In this document: positions 31,261 through 41,489 of the stretch, piece by piece
How the letters are laid out: each line of letters opens with the position of its first letter
How positions within the stretch are numbered: position 1 is the stretch's first letter
Assembly (NCBI GenBank): GCA_023548195.1
Contig: JAJHZJ010000808.1
Span: 2,027,182-2,091,181, forward strand
DNA: 64,000 nt
From: Bettongia penicillata ogilbyi
Lineage: Eukaryota > Chordata > Mammalia > Diprotodontia > Potoroidae
Reading direction: 5' to 3'
Notes under the pieces: model-generated
Databases searched by the model: none
Seen by the model: the letters and a program-made list of their open reading frames with translations, nothing else
Told to the model about the DNA's origin: nothing
Translations under genes and position numbers: made by a program

Positions 31261-32790
31261 GTTACATACTTCAGCATACCACATATTTTTCAAGAACAAC
31301 TTTGAGATGAGTCCATTATAGGTCCTGTTAATTAGATTAGCATTAGAAAAAACGTATAGAAAATTCTGTAGCCTCCTTATAAATGGTACTTTAGAGAATG
31401 GCATTTTTCCTCTGATGCTACAGGTATTTAATCTGAAAACACTGAAATTAATCTGGAGCACAAGAAGGGTTCTCTATACTTAGCTATAGAATTCTCATTT
31501 ATCTGCAGTTGGGTTTCTGCAATAATTATGTAACTGGCTCCAATTAGAATGGCTCATTATTCAAAACAATAAATTATGAGAAAACTAGTCATGAACAAAC
31601 AGAACTTAAAATAGAAGTGGTGCTCATCCGTCAGCTTGTAAAGCTCTGTAATACTTAAATAAAACTTAAAAGTACACCCAGTTGACCTGCTTTTCTCCTC
31701 CCTGACTAAACCCTCTATTGATTAGAAACATATAAAATATTGGTAACCTTAGATGAAAAAAAGTTTGCTTGTACTGAGTCCAAGGAACTTCACAACATAT
31801 AAATAAGTTTTTTGATAAAGACCTCCTTCAGTATATTAAGTGGTTTGTAGCTGATAAAAAACAAAATTTAATTTTAATTTATAAATGAGAGCACTTTCTT
31901 CCTGGCTGACCCTGATCTTAGTCAGCATTAAATGAATATCCTTTAAACTCAAAGGTGACTACATTGGCCAAGTGCTTTACCAAATGTTCTCCACTGATGA
32001 TTATTAATTAGTGTAAGCCATTGTGGAGTGGGTTCTTTATTCCAGGCCCTCTAGGCTTCTTAAATTTATGACCTTTCATTGAAATATTTATAGGACAGAG
32101 AAAAGTTCAGTTCAATCCCCTTCTGGAACATTCAGGCACAATTTGCAGTTCACATGAGAGACAGGATCAGGAAATATCTATTGCATCCTTTAGCAGGTTA
32201 TATTGTACAGAAAAAGCACGTGGAAATGTTCTGGAAAGAGGTTGCCTCCTGATAAATTCTTGTTTTTAAATCTTTACTGACTTTTACAAGATAAGTAGGA
32301 CCCTCAAAGGGAAATTATGGCATTGTAGCATCTTCCAACATCTTAGCGTGGTTTTAAGAAAGATACCACCCACATTGGCTCAGGCAGTATAATGCCCTTC
32401 CTTGAGCCTCCTCCATGCTATGTTGGCAACTCATCTGCCCATAACAAGAACTCAATGATAAGAGTGGTGAAAGGATAGTTTAAGAGACAATAGATAAGAG
32501 GCCAGATTCCTAGGTGTGATTGCTTATGTGTAGGTATACTTCCATAGGCTCCTTCCCTTTGAAGCTACCATTGCTAAGGCTTAAGACATCACCACCTTGG
32601 AACATTCTACCCATCCTGTAGCAACTCTCCTAAACCACTGTTATTGAACGTGACAAAAGGACTATGTGATGGCTGATGACAATTTGGAAGGATACAAGAG
32701 CTCCATACTTACTTTCACATGTACAAGGCTTGTGATTTCTTCAATGAGAGCACTATTCCACTGATACAGATCTCAATGCCTTTATAGATG
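31261..32790. other. Longest repeat-poor block, candidate regulatory DNA
   Basis: No repeat is recognised across about 1.5 kb, in a window where repeats otherwise fall every few hundred bases. Two sub-blocks stand out: 31500-31620 ('caataattatgtaactggct', 'caataaattatgag') and 31930-32250 (see separate entry). Confidence 0.45.
31930..32250. promoter_or_regulatory. Candidate conserved non-coding element
   Basis: Repeat-free. It holds GATTATTAATTAG at about 31999-32011 (overlapping homeodomain cores) followed by balanced, non-simple sequence. The call rests on composition and absence of repeats, not on measured conservation. Confidence 0.35.
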
Positions 32791-32860
32791 GCCTTCCTGA
32801 GATCCGACTATAAAAAATAACAAATGCCTTCTTGAGATCCGAGTACAAAAAATAACAAAT
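32791..32860. repeat. 35-bp tandem duplication
   Basis: Copies at 32791-32825 and 32826-32860, each beginning gccttc and ending aaaaaataacaaat, with about three mismatches. Confidence 0.93.
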
Positions 32861-33164
32861 GTCTTCTAGTGTTGCTTTTCTCTTATATTAAGGTCCTCAG
32901 GCAACAGACACCCAGTCAGTGACCAGGCCTTTCTGTGAAGTCTTTCCACACTTGAACTTGTCAAAATCAGAGCTTCAAGTCAGGTGAGAGGGTGACCTCC
33001 CCAGGCTCACCTCACCAAATGAGGATTGTATTAGAAGGGAACAATCACACAGATGAAAGCAAAGCTAGTGAAGATATAGAGAAGTGATGAGATTTAAGAA
33101 CAGAGGGTAACTTTGCTAAGCTTTGGGGGGAACCATATCCTGGAGATCTTTGCTGTTCTGAGAG
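32861..33164. other. Unclassified non-coding DNA
   Basis: No repeat family or coding signal recognised. Confidence 0.4.
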
Positions 33165-33360
33165 GCATGGTGGTACAGTGTGGTAAGAGCACTGGAATTA
33201 GATGAGTTGGATTTAAATCTGCCTTCTGATGCTTACGACCTGTGTGATGTCGGGCAAATGCTTAACCTCCCTGGGTCTCAGTTTCCTCATCAGTAAAATG
33301 AAGGAGATACACTAGTCAAAAGGTGTCCTCCAGCTCTAGTTGACCGTGATCCTGTGACCT
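33165..33360 (+). mobile_element. MIR-type CORE-SINE
   Basis: 'ggcatggtggtacagtgtgg', 'tgtgatgtcgggcaaatgct', 'gtctcagtttcctcatcagt', ending 'ctccagctctagttgaccg'. Confidence 0.8.
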
Positions 33361-33459
33361 GTATGCGGTCACTCACATTCAGTCCAGAGCCGCTCCTCCT
33401 GCTTAGATCTCCAAGAAGCCCCTGTTCTCCTAGCTTCTCTCTGCTTCTATAATTAGTCA

Positions 33460-33690
33460 TTGCTTACATAGTAATGACTCACGTTTACAAAATACATTGA
33501 AGTTTATATAGTTCTTTCCTCATGAGAACCTTACGAGATCGATATTGCAAACATTATTTCTGCTTTCCAGATGAGGGAGCTGAATTTCAGAGAGGTGAAA
33601 ATAACTCACCCACGGTCATACAGCCCATGTATGTCAGACTGGGGATTCGAACTCAGGTCTGGTGCTCTTTCCACTACCCGTGCTGATTCT
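33460..33690 (-). mobile_element. MIR CORE-SINE
   Basis: 'cctcatgagaaccttacgag', 'ttccagatgagggagctgaa', 'cacggtcatacagcccatgt', 'ggggattcgaactcaggtct'. Confidence 0.8.
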
Positions 33691-33786
33691 CATTCTTACA
33701 GACTGAAGTCCCTAGAGAAGTATGCCTCTTCCAGCCTCTGGTTTCTGCTTAACTAAAAATCTTTCCTTTAATTGTTTTCTGACTCT

Positions 33787-33865
33787 CATCTAAAAGACTT
33801 GGTCTCCCTTTGATTAAGGACTTTTCCATCTAAAAGACTTGGTCTCCCTTTGATTAAGGACTTTT
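33787..33865. repeat. Perfect 40-bp tandem duplication
   Basis: The unit starting catctaaaagacttggtctc at 33787 recurs at 33827. The two copies are identical over 39 bases, which suggests a recent event (or an assembly artefact). Confidence 0.95.
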
Positions 33866-33966
33866 GGTGTTTCCAGAGTTATTTGCTTTCTCCTAGAGAA
33901 ACAAGTACTTATTTATTAACAAATGAAGGCAATATATGATTAGGAAGACATGATTCTTCCATAGTT

Positions 33967-34188
33967 CTTGTTGTTTCTGTTGTATTGAACTTTCTGTGAT
34001 CCCATTCGGGGTTTTTTTGACAAAAGTATTGGAGTGGTTTGGCATTTCCTTCTCCAGTTTATTTCATAGATTATTAAACTGAGGCAAATAGTTTTAAGTG
34101 ATTTGCCTAGGGTCACACAGTAAGTATCTGAGGTCACATTTGAACTCATGAAGATGAGTCTTCTGACTCTAGGCCCAGCACTCTATCC
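33967..34188 (-). mobile_element. SINE-A
   Basis: 'ttctgtgatcccattcgggg', 'tattggagtggtttggcatt', 'taagtgatttgcctagggtc', 'aagatgagtcttctgactct'. Confidence 0.88.
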
Positions 34189-34629
34189 TTCTTCCATAAA
34201 GGACACGACAACAGGGATCAATTCGCAATAATAAGTAAGCGAGGCCCAAGTCACTGCAGGCAAATGGAAACTTGACCTCTCCCTTAATGTTCTCCCAGTG
34301 CCCGGGAGAAATCAGCAGGTTTAAAGCAGTTGTAGGGGCACAGAAGGCCAGTGGGGGCAGAGGACTCAGGAAGGAAATGCTGCCAGCTCCTCTCCAGAGA
34401 AACCTCAGAGCCAATGGACCAGCAGTCCCACCTTATTTATGGCTCTGTCTATCTTTAGAGATAGCCCTTTCAATCAGGAGGCCACTTAAATTGTTACAGA
34501 AGGAATTTCTTTCTTGAGCCCTAAATATGTTTCTTGGTGACTTCTTCCTATTTCCAGTTAAATAGATGGTTTAATATTTCTTTCTCTGTGAGAGCCTCTC
34601 AAATACTTTAAGATAGTTATGTCACTTCT
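34189..34629. other. Unclassified non-coding DNA
   Basis: Opposed ORFs of 81 codons at 34169-34414 (-) and 34272-34517 (+) lack recognisable domains. Confidence 0.4.
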
Positions 34630-34880
34630 AAATAATAATAATAACTGAAAATGAAGATGACGAGATTAGATGAGGGTTTACATAGAGTATCTTTCTTGAT
34701 TTTCACAATAACCTTATGAGATAGGAACTACAGATACTGGCACCCTCACTTTGTAGATAAGGAAACAGAGACTTTAAGAGGGTAAGGGACATGCTCATGC
34801 AAGCCATCAAAGGTCAGAGGCGGGGTCCTAACCTGGATTTCTCCTTTCTTAAGCTCAAGGTTTTCTTCACTATATCATCT
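34630..34880 (-). mobile_element. MIR/THER CORE-SINE
   Basis: 'tttcacaataaccttatgag', 'agataaggaaacagagactt', 'ctcaaggttttcttcactat'. Confidence 0.72.
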
Positions 34881-34984
34881 TGTCTTTTTTTTTCCCTACA
34901 AGCTAACTCTCACTGGTATCTTCAAATGGTAAAGAAATTCTGTTTACCAGTAAAATAGACTCTGCAACTTATACAGTAGTCTTA

Positions 34985-35095
34985 GAGTATCTCTTTAGAA
35001 TCCCTGCAGATTAAATGATGTACCTAGAGTTACAGGGGCAGACTTGAACCCAGACCTTCTTGGCTTTGAGCTTGGTTCTTTCTCTTATACAACAT
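34985..35095 (-). mobile_element. MIR fragment
   Basis: 'tgtacctagagttacagggg' and 'cagacttgaacccagacctt'. Confidence 0.55.
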
Positions 35096-35139
35096 AGTCA
35101 GATCTGTGATTTAATAATATTAATTTGGCACTTGTATGA

Positions 35140-35266
35140 ATTATGGATTGGAGAGGGCAAGACCCACAGGGAGATTAGAGTAGCCCTAACAAGATGTAAG
35201 GTGGAGAAAGGGATGGAAGAGTTGGTGTGGAGATAAAATGGACAAACTGGACAACTGATTGGATAT

Positions 35267-35322
<56 letters not shown>

Positions 35323-35490
35323 GGTGGAAATGGAGAATGAGGAGTGGTGAATGATCCCTAGGTTGAGCAAGTACCTAGAGTGATGGTATTACCTTCAACA
35401 GAAAACATTGGGGGAATGGTATCAAATTGCTTGGGATATGTTGACTTTGAGATACCTATAAGGCATCCTGGTAGAGATAGATGTTCAGCA
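35140..35490 (-). pseudogene. L3/CR1 LINE ORF2 fragment carrying a (GT)n tract
   Basis: Reverse-strand L3 landmarks: 'gatccctaggttgagcaagt', 'gaatggtatcaaattgcttg' and 'ggatatgttgactttgagat' (reverse of LNMSK-region text). The GT tract at 35268-35319 lies at the family's purine-rich ATATGGGGG site, so it grew within the LINE. The minus ORF 35098-35370 (poly His-Thr) is its shadow. Confidence 0.72.
35268..35319. repeat. (GT)n microsatellite
   Basis: About 25 perfect GT units inside the L3 fragment. Expected to be length-polymorphic. Confidence 0.97.
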
Positions 35491-35839
35491 GATATTATGC
35501 TCTAAATTTGTCAGGGCAAAGCACAGAAGGACTGCCAAGGAACTGTTCATATTCTGAACATATGCCTACCATCACATTAGATTTTTTGGCTGCCACATTT
35601 AAGGTCATCTCTGATATCAAGAAGCACATTGTCTCTTTCATCCACAATTGAATGGTTATTACCTACATAATATTTTCCTTGAGAAATTGAGGTGTAAAAA
35701 GTCTTCATCATATGCTCAAACATTTACCACAATAGATGATGGAAAGACAGAATACCAACCATACTCTTAGCTGGTCTGGTTCTGGTTCTGGTTGCTGTCC
35801 TTTGTTCTTGAGTGACCTCCCAACTGACTAGTTAATCAT
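35491..35839. other. Unclassified non-coding DNA
   Basis: No repeat family or coding signal recognised. Confidence 0.4.
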
Positions 35840-36010
35840 ATGTAATGGAAAGGACCTAAGACTTGATCAAGAAGATCCGGGTTCAGATTATACTTCAAAT
35901 ACTTAATAGTTGTATCCTTAGTAACTTGATTAATCTCTTTCTTAGTTTCTTTGTAAGTAAAAATGGATTCAGTTACCTCTACAATAACTTCTAGCACTAA
36001 ACTTACGATC
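35840..36010 (+). mobile_element. MIR-type CORE-SINE, diverged
   Basis: 'gaagatccgggttcagatta', 'tacttaatagttgtatcctt', 'ttacgatcctatgatact'. Confidence 0.6.
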
Positions 36011-36017
36011 CTATGAT

Positions 36018-36090
36018 ACTCTAGCACTTAACATAGCTCTTGGCACATAGTAGGTGCTTAATAAATGCTTATCAACTAATTATTGATTGA
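36018..36090 (+). mobile_element. L3/L2 LINE extreme 3' end
   Basis: 'cttggcacatagtaggtgct' and 'taataaatgcttatcaac', near consensus. Confidence 0.82.
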
Positions 36091-36409
36091 TTTTTATTCT
36101 TGTTTGGCCTGATGAGACAGGCAAAATTATGGAGTATATACACATCTTCTTGAGGAAGTCATTTGCATTCCAAGTTATTTTTCAGTTTTAGATTACATTT
36201 TATTTTTAAAAGTAATCATTAGTCATAAAGCATCAGAGGTTAACTTCCTAGCCACAGAGAGATTATTTCATATCATATGTTCTATCAATTATAATCTTAT
36301 ATTTGTGCAGAGGGAAGAGCCAATTTGCTAATCAACATGGCTGCTTAAGGAAGATGCTCCTGGACATGTATGATGGCAGGGACCTTGGTTCCTGTAGGCA
36401 GCATGGATA
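36091..36409. promoter_or_regulatory. Candidate conserved non-coding element
   Basis: Repeat-free and AT-rich. It includes TAATCATTA at 36213-36221 (two TAAT half-sites, reverse complement of the 27509 site) and 'ttatcaattataatc'-like text near 36285. Inference only. Confidence 0.35.
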
Positions 36410-36560
36410 TTACTACCATTCACTAATTATTTGATAACTTCTTGTTTGAGCCTAAGTTTCTTAGTTGGAAAATAGGAATAATAATTCTTGTACTACCTAC
36501 CTCAAGGAACTGGTTTGAGAAGTGATTTATAAACTTAGTGTTGTACAAAAGAGAACACTC
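36410..36560 (+). mobile_element. MIR/THER 3' part
   Basis: 'gaaaataggaataataattc', 'ctacctcaaggaactggttt', 'gtgatttataaacttagtgt'. Confidence 0.6.
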
Positions 36561-37464
36561 ATTACTAGTAGGGCAATTTTGTTTATTGTAGCACTGTTTT
36601 CACTACAAAATATTGTTTTGGGACTGTCCATTGCTTTTCTACAAGTACACACATCTGGATAAGCATCTGGAATGTGATAAGTTAGGGAAAAATTTCTTCC
36701 TCTCCAGGACACCAGGGAAAGCTCACCATTACCCTTGTTGCAGCCTAGGCTGGCTGGCCATTCATGTGTACAAGTGTTCATTCATCATGGGTCTGTAAAT
36801 CAGGGATGCCCCTGTATGTGAACTTTAAATTAGCTGTTATCTCAGCTGTAAAATAAAAAGGCCTGACTGGATGGATCACTAATGTCCCCTCTAGCTCCAA
36901 ATGTCTATGGCAATGAGGGATAGGGATAGGGGTAGGGAGAGGAAAGGATCAAAGAAGTGGGTGCATTGGTGTAGGTAATAAAAAATCATTCCTATTTGGC
37001 TTTGGAATGTCTTTTGGGAATTAACTTGTACCTAAGGATGAGGGCATACTTCATATAAAATAACAAACACTGAAAAGCCAGCATGAGAGGAGGGGTAAAG
37101 CTGCTCCGCTTTGTTCACCATTTCCATGTTATGGATGATCAACACAGAGATTGGCATTCTTTCTATGCATTCTGGGATGGGCAGAAATCTGCAAGTATTT
37201 GGTTTAAAAGACCTGTCCTTCCAGCTCTGGTTCAGCTTCAGGCCGTATTTAGAAAGAAAAGGAAACAGAGATGTTGATAATGTCACAGATGATGCTACTG
37301 TCAGAAAACATGGGCAAGTCAGGTAAATGGTAGCCTTAACTAGAAGCCACAGGTTGGGAAAACCTGTTCTTCAGACTCAACAGTTAATAGTGACTTGCTT
37401 TTTTGTGACATCAAGAAAAGATTTATCACTGGATTTCAACAAGTCATTTTCCCCTTACTGAAAA
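36561..37464. other. Mostly unclassified, with a MIR scrap at about 36830-36905
   Basis: 'cagctgtaaaataaaaaggc' and 'cccctctagctccaaatgtc' mark the MIR scrap. ORFs at 36527-36798 and 37032-37326 have no recognisable domain. Confidence 0.4.
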
Positions 37465-37600
37465 ACCTTTAACATTTATTAAGCACCCACTAGACTCAAA
37501 GTCCTGGGCTAGATGTTCAGAACACAAACATTTTAAAAACAGATGCCATTTTTGCTTGCATTCTAATGGAGGGGACTCTAATGGCCTGTACACGTTCCAT
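37465..37600 (-). mobile_element. L3/CR1 LINE 3' end
   Basis: 'tttaacatttattaagcacc', 'gctagatgttcagaacacaa' and 'ttgcattctaatggagggga'. Confidence 0.7.
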
Positions 37601-37779
37601 CAATAAAATGTATGATAAGGTATGATGGGAGCAAAGGACAGATGTAAATGACGTACTACAGGAAAATTTGAGGAGGAAAAGAACATTTTCTGCAGAGGTT
37701 CTTAACCTAGGGCCCATCAACTTGGTTTTAAGAACAATTTTGATTAGTATTACATTTGAACTAATCTTTTCTTCAGTTT

Positions 37780-38057
37780 AATTATTAACAACAATAATGA
37801 TAGCTGGAATTTATACAGTACATATTCTGTGCTAGGAACCATGCTAAGCACATATTAACAAATATGATCTCATTTCTTACAACAACTCTGGGAGGTAGAT
37901 GCCATATATATCTCCATTTTACAGATGAGGAAATTGAGGCAAAGAGACATGAAGTGATTTGCCCAGGGTCACACAGCTAGTGCCTGAGGACATATTTGAA
38001 CTTCAATTTTCCTGAATCTAAACCCAGTGCTCTATCCTGTGCCATTTAACTGCCCCA
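37780..38057 (-). mobile_element. MIR/THER CORE-SINE
   Basis: 'acaataatgatagctggaat', 'ctaagcacatattaacaaat', 'ttttacagatgaggaaattg', 'tgccatttaactgcccc'. Inserted in the hAT-like element. Confidence 0.88.
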
Positions 38058-38119
38058 ACTATTTTCCTTTATAAAGTCAATGTTTAAAACTTGTTTTAAC
38101 ACGTAAGAGGTGGGGGGGA

Positions 38120-38240
38120 ATAAAATATTATAAAAATAAAAAAATCATAAAATAAATCATAAAATAAAAATTATAAAAATAAATAGTAAAATAAAATAAA
38201 AATAAAAAATTATAAAAAATAATAAAACTATATATTTTAT
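38120..38240. repeat. (TAAAA)n-type AT-rich tract
   Basis: Repeats of aataaaat and ataaaaat with little G or C. Confidence 0.92.
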
Positions 38241-38337
38241 TTTGTGCATTTAAAAATAAGATTCCGAGATTTCACCAGATAGCCAAAGGGTTCCATGACA
38301 CAAGAAAAGTTAAGGACCCTTATTGTTGGGTGATCAG

Positions 38338-38550
38338 GAAAGGTTGCAAAGAGGAGGTGACCCCTGAACCTTGATCAAAGAAAAAGATTCTGGAAGGGGG
38401 AGATAAGGAGGGACAGTGTTCCGGACATAGGAGTTGACCTGTGTGAATTTGCAGAGGCGGGAGACAACATGTTAAGTTTGGGGAACAGCTAGCAGCAGTT
38501 TGTTTAAACTGTAGATTGTACCAAGGGGAGGAATATTTAATGGTAGGCCT
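38338..38550 (-). mobile_element. L3/CR1 LINE fragment
   Basis: 'gcaaagaggaggtgacccct', 'gtgttccggacataggagtt' and 'gtttggggaacagctagcag' are in reverse L3 order. Confidence 0.65.
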
Positions 38551-38842
38551 GTTCCTTGTTTCCACAGCTGTCAAGCAGCTGGATTGCTTTCATGTACCCA
38601 CAATACATAATGTCAAAATACAGGGCTTGACTTGAACTAGATTTTCCTAGCAAATGTGAGAATTCCACACAAAATTGCCCTGTGACAATGCCAAAGAATC
38701 ACTATTGGTCCATCCTGCTCATCTGTGGATAACTTTTTCTTGGGTTATAAGCAAGCCAGGCATCTCTGGGGATCTTTCAAACTAGTCTGGTGGCCTTTGG
38801 GGGATTTCCCATCCCAAAGTGCATGAGCTGCTGTGCTTTTAA
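38551..38842. other. Unclassified non-coding DNA
   Basis: No repeat family or coding signal recognised. Confidence 0.4.
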
Positions 38843-38955
38843 TCACAGAATTTTGTGGCTGGAAGGAGTCTTGGTTCAACCTCCAGATAAGGAAAAGGAA
38901 ATTCAGAATTGTGAAGTAACTTGTCTAAACAGGGTCATAGAGTTAATTGAGTAAT
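38843..38955 (-). mobile_element. MIR fragment
   Basis: 'cacagaattttgtggctgga', 'ggaaattcagaattgtgaag', 'gtcatagagttaattgagta'. Confidence 0.6.
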
Positions 38956-39029
38956 AGGATAAATACCTACCTAAATGGAGAAATGGATGGAAAGATATAT
39001 TGATAGACTAGTAGATAGATGATAGGAAG

Positions 39030-39080
39030 AGGGGGAGGGAGGGAGGGAAGGAAGAAGAGAAAGAGAGAGAGAGAGAGAAT
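39030..39080. repeat. Purine (GA/GGGA)n tract
   Basis: gagggagggaggg followed by GA repeats. The opposite strand is poly-pyrimidine. Confidence 0.9.
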
Positions 39081-39494
39081 AAATAGATATTGCCTAGACT
39101 CTCCCAATTTAGAGATAAGGTACCCACAAATTAAAGTGATCCAAAGGGTAAGTGATAGATTCAAATAAAATACAGCATATTGCCATCAGCTTCATGCACA
39201 TGAGAAGGTTATATAAAAAAGTTGTTCAGGAGATATACAATGAAAAAAGGAAACATCTTTCACATAATAAAAGCAAAAGGTGACAGACAGTTTATTCTCT
39301 GTACTAGTTATCCATGGAATGTTAAAGGAGAAATAAAAGACTCAAAACCCGCCTTCAGTATGTTGGATAAATCCGTTAGGGTTTTGAGAGAACTGGACAG
39401 ACTGAGAAGGAATGAATGGGTTGGGATATGCATTATTGGAAGGAGTATCAACATGAATCTGTCATGCAGGAAGAATCAATGAAATCATATTATA
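39081..39494. other. Unclassified non-coding DNA
   Basis: An 86-codon plus ORF (39222-39482, lysine-rich start) has no recognisable domain. Confidence 0.4.
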
Positions 39495-39610
39495 AATGTA
39501 AGGAATTGTAAGGGACTTCAGAGGTCTAGTCCAATTCCTAATTTTTCAGTGTGACTCAGGTATTACATAGCCACACCAGAATCCAAACCCATTTGTGTTC
39601 TTTCCACCAT
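39495..39610 (-). mobile_element. MIR fragment
   Basis: 'gtaagggacttcagaggtct', 'agtccaattcctaatttttc' and 'agaatccaaacccatttgtg'. Confidence 0.5.
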
Positions 39611-40269
39611 ACCATGCTGTTTCGTGGGAATCAGTACCAGGATTAAACAGAGGTTCAAGGAGTAGGCAAAGAGTAGTGGGTCAGGATGAAGGACTTATGG
39701 TCTATTAATGCATTCAGTTTCCTGTGAGAATACTTTTAGAAGCTGGTCTTAATTTCGTCATTTGCCATAAATGAGTTTCTATTTAGTTGCTCCTTGTTGG
39801 AATCATTGATCTCGGGGGACCCAGTCACCTCTAAGTAATAAAAGTAAGCAGTCCCCACGGACAGGCTTGGCCCATGTTGTACATTCCATTTCACTTTGCA
39901 TCATGTAGTGCATAATAATGCCACACTAATACTATCACGATGACAATATGGTGCTATTTGCCAATTTACTAAAGAAGAGTTTGCTGGGCTGCTTGCTGCT
40001 TACCCCCCAGAAGGACTCAACATCTGGCAAATTTAGTAATGCTCCCTTACTCTGACTTTAGACTTCTGGCTTTCTCAATGACCCTGATCTCATGGCAACC
40101 ATGAACTCAGGAGAAAACAAAAAAGCTCCAGAAAATCACAGAAAAAAGTTATCCTAAACCCCATATGCTTTCTTCTATGCACGAAGCACAGGGATTCTCA
40201 GACAAGGGTCTATTATTCTTAACTCTCTTTCCTCCCCTTCTCTTTGTCTCAAAACTCTTGAACATCACC
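39611..40269. promoter_or_regulatory. Repeat-free block, candidate conserved element (core 39700-40060)
   Basis: No repeat recognised. It holds CTATTAATGCATTCAG at 39702 (homeodomain/POU-like), GTGCATAATAATG at about 39908, and mixed, non-simple sequence in between. Inference only. Confidence 0.3.
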
Positions 40270-40805
40270 TCCTACTCACCCTTCCTTTTCCCTAATCCCT
40301 GAAAATAAAGTGATCTTTCTTCTGACCAACACCAACTCCTCTACGTGTATCCTTAAAACCCATCCTTTCCCAGTTTCTCAAGTAGATTGCCCCCCAGTTC
40401 TCCTCATCCCCCCATGCTCTATCTCTAATCTGAAACTTCTCTAATTAGTGAAGTCTTTTCTACTGGCTCTAAACGTGCTAATCTCACCCATCCTTCAAAA
40501 ATCTCCATTAAACCCTACCATCTCTTCACACTATTTATTGTTCAGTATTTCTCTTCCCTTTCTCAGGCCAGCTCCTAGAAAACTTGTTTCTTTGGCTTCC
40601 TTTCTCACTCACCTTTCAGCCTTTGCAATCTGGCTTCCAATCTCATCACTCAACAGAAATTGTTCTCATCTAAGTTAGCAACAATCTCTTAATCGGCAAA
40701 TCTTATGGTCTTTTCTCAGTCCTATTATTTGCTTCATTTGATAGTTTACCGCACTGACCTCCTGGATGCTCTCTTTTCTGGGATTTTATGAAACTACTGT
40801 TAAGG

Positions 40806-40840
<35 letters not shown>

Positions 40841-41080
40841 GTATATATATACATATATACGTATATATGTATATATATATATACACACACACATATACAT
40901 ATATGGTGTTTAATGGTGAAAATAATAATACTGTATGGGATGTAAATCCTCCAGTAGATTGTAAGTTCCTTGAAGTCAGGGACTGTTTTTTGCCTCTTTT
41001 TGTACCACCAGCACTTAGCATACAGCTTGGTATGCATTAGGCATGTAATAGATGATTGTTGAATGATTACTGATCAACTG
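40270..41080 (+). pseudogene. L3/CR1 LINE, ORF2 part and 3' end, split by a microsatellite
   Basis: 40540-40680 carries the block before the reverse transcriptase core: 'cctagaaaacttgtttcttt', 'gcaatctggcttccaatctc', 'cagaaattgttctcatctaa'. 40940-41080 is the 3' end: 'ttgtaagttccttgaagtca' and 'ttaggcatgtaatagatgat'. The middle of the LINE is missing and a TA-rich microsatellite lies at the junction. Confidence 0.7.
40807..40906. repeat. (TA)n / (TATACG) / (CA)n microsatellite
   Basis: Several overlapping ORFs here (40703-41037, YIYIYIY) are its translations. Confidence 0.96.
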
Positions 41081-41489
41081 ATATAGGTTCCACATACAAT
41101 ATAGAAGAACACATGTAAGAAGATGCTCCTTTGCAGACACAAGTAGGATGGTGATAAGTACAGGGACTGAGGGTGGTCGCTCTATAAATCTCCTTACTCA
41201 TCAATAAACTGCTAGAAGAGAAGGCAGGGAACAAAAACATGTATAATTAGAAAGAAATCCAAAAGGGATTTGATCGATGCACCTGGAAGGCAAGCCCCTC
41301 TCCATCTTCATCTGGGGGAGTTGGGTTGCCTCTGCTTCCAAGAGGCTCATCTTCTCTACTGTGACAGATTTCTTTATTATACAGTAAGTTGCTAATCTCT
41401 CTGCTCACTACTTGTCCGGCTTGTTGCCTGAGAATGACTAAGGAGTTTCTTGTGGGTGCATGGAGAGAAACTGATCTTGATTTTCCAGT
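41081..41489. other. Unclassified non-coding DNA
   Basis: No repeat family or coding signal recognised. Confidence 0.4.

Larger units (their letters stand above)
37693..38325 (+). mobile_element. hAT-like element split by a MIR
   Basis: Left end 'cagaggttcttaacctaggg' at 37693; right end 'aaagttaaggaccctta' near 38325 is its inverted copy. Inner right landmark: 'tttcaccagatagccaaagg' then 'gttccatgacacaag'. A MIR (37780-38057) and an AT-rich tract (38120-38240) lie inside. Confidence 0.72.
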
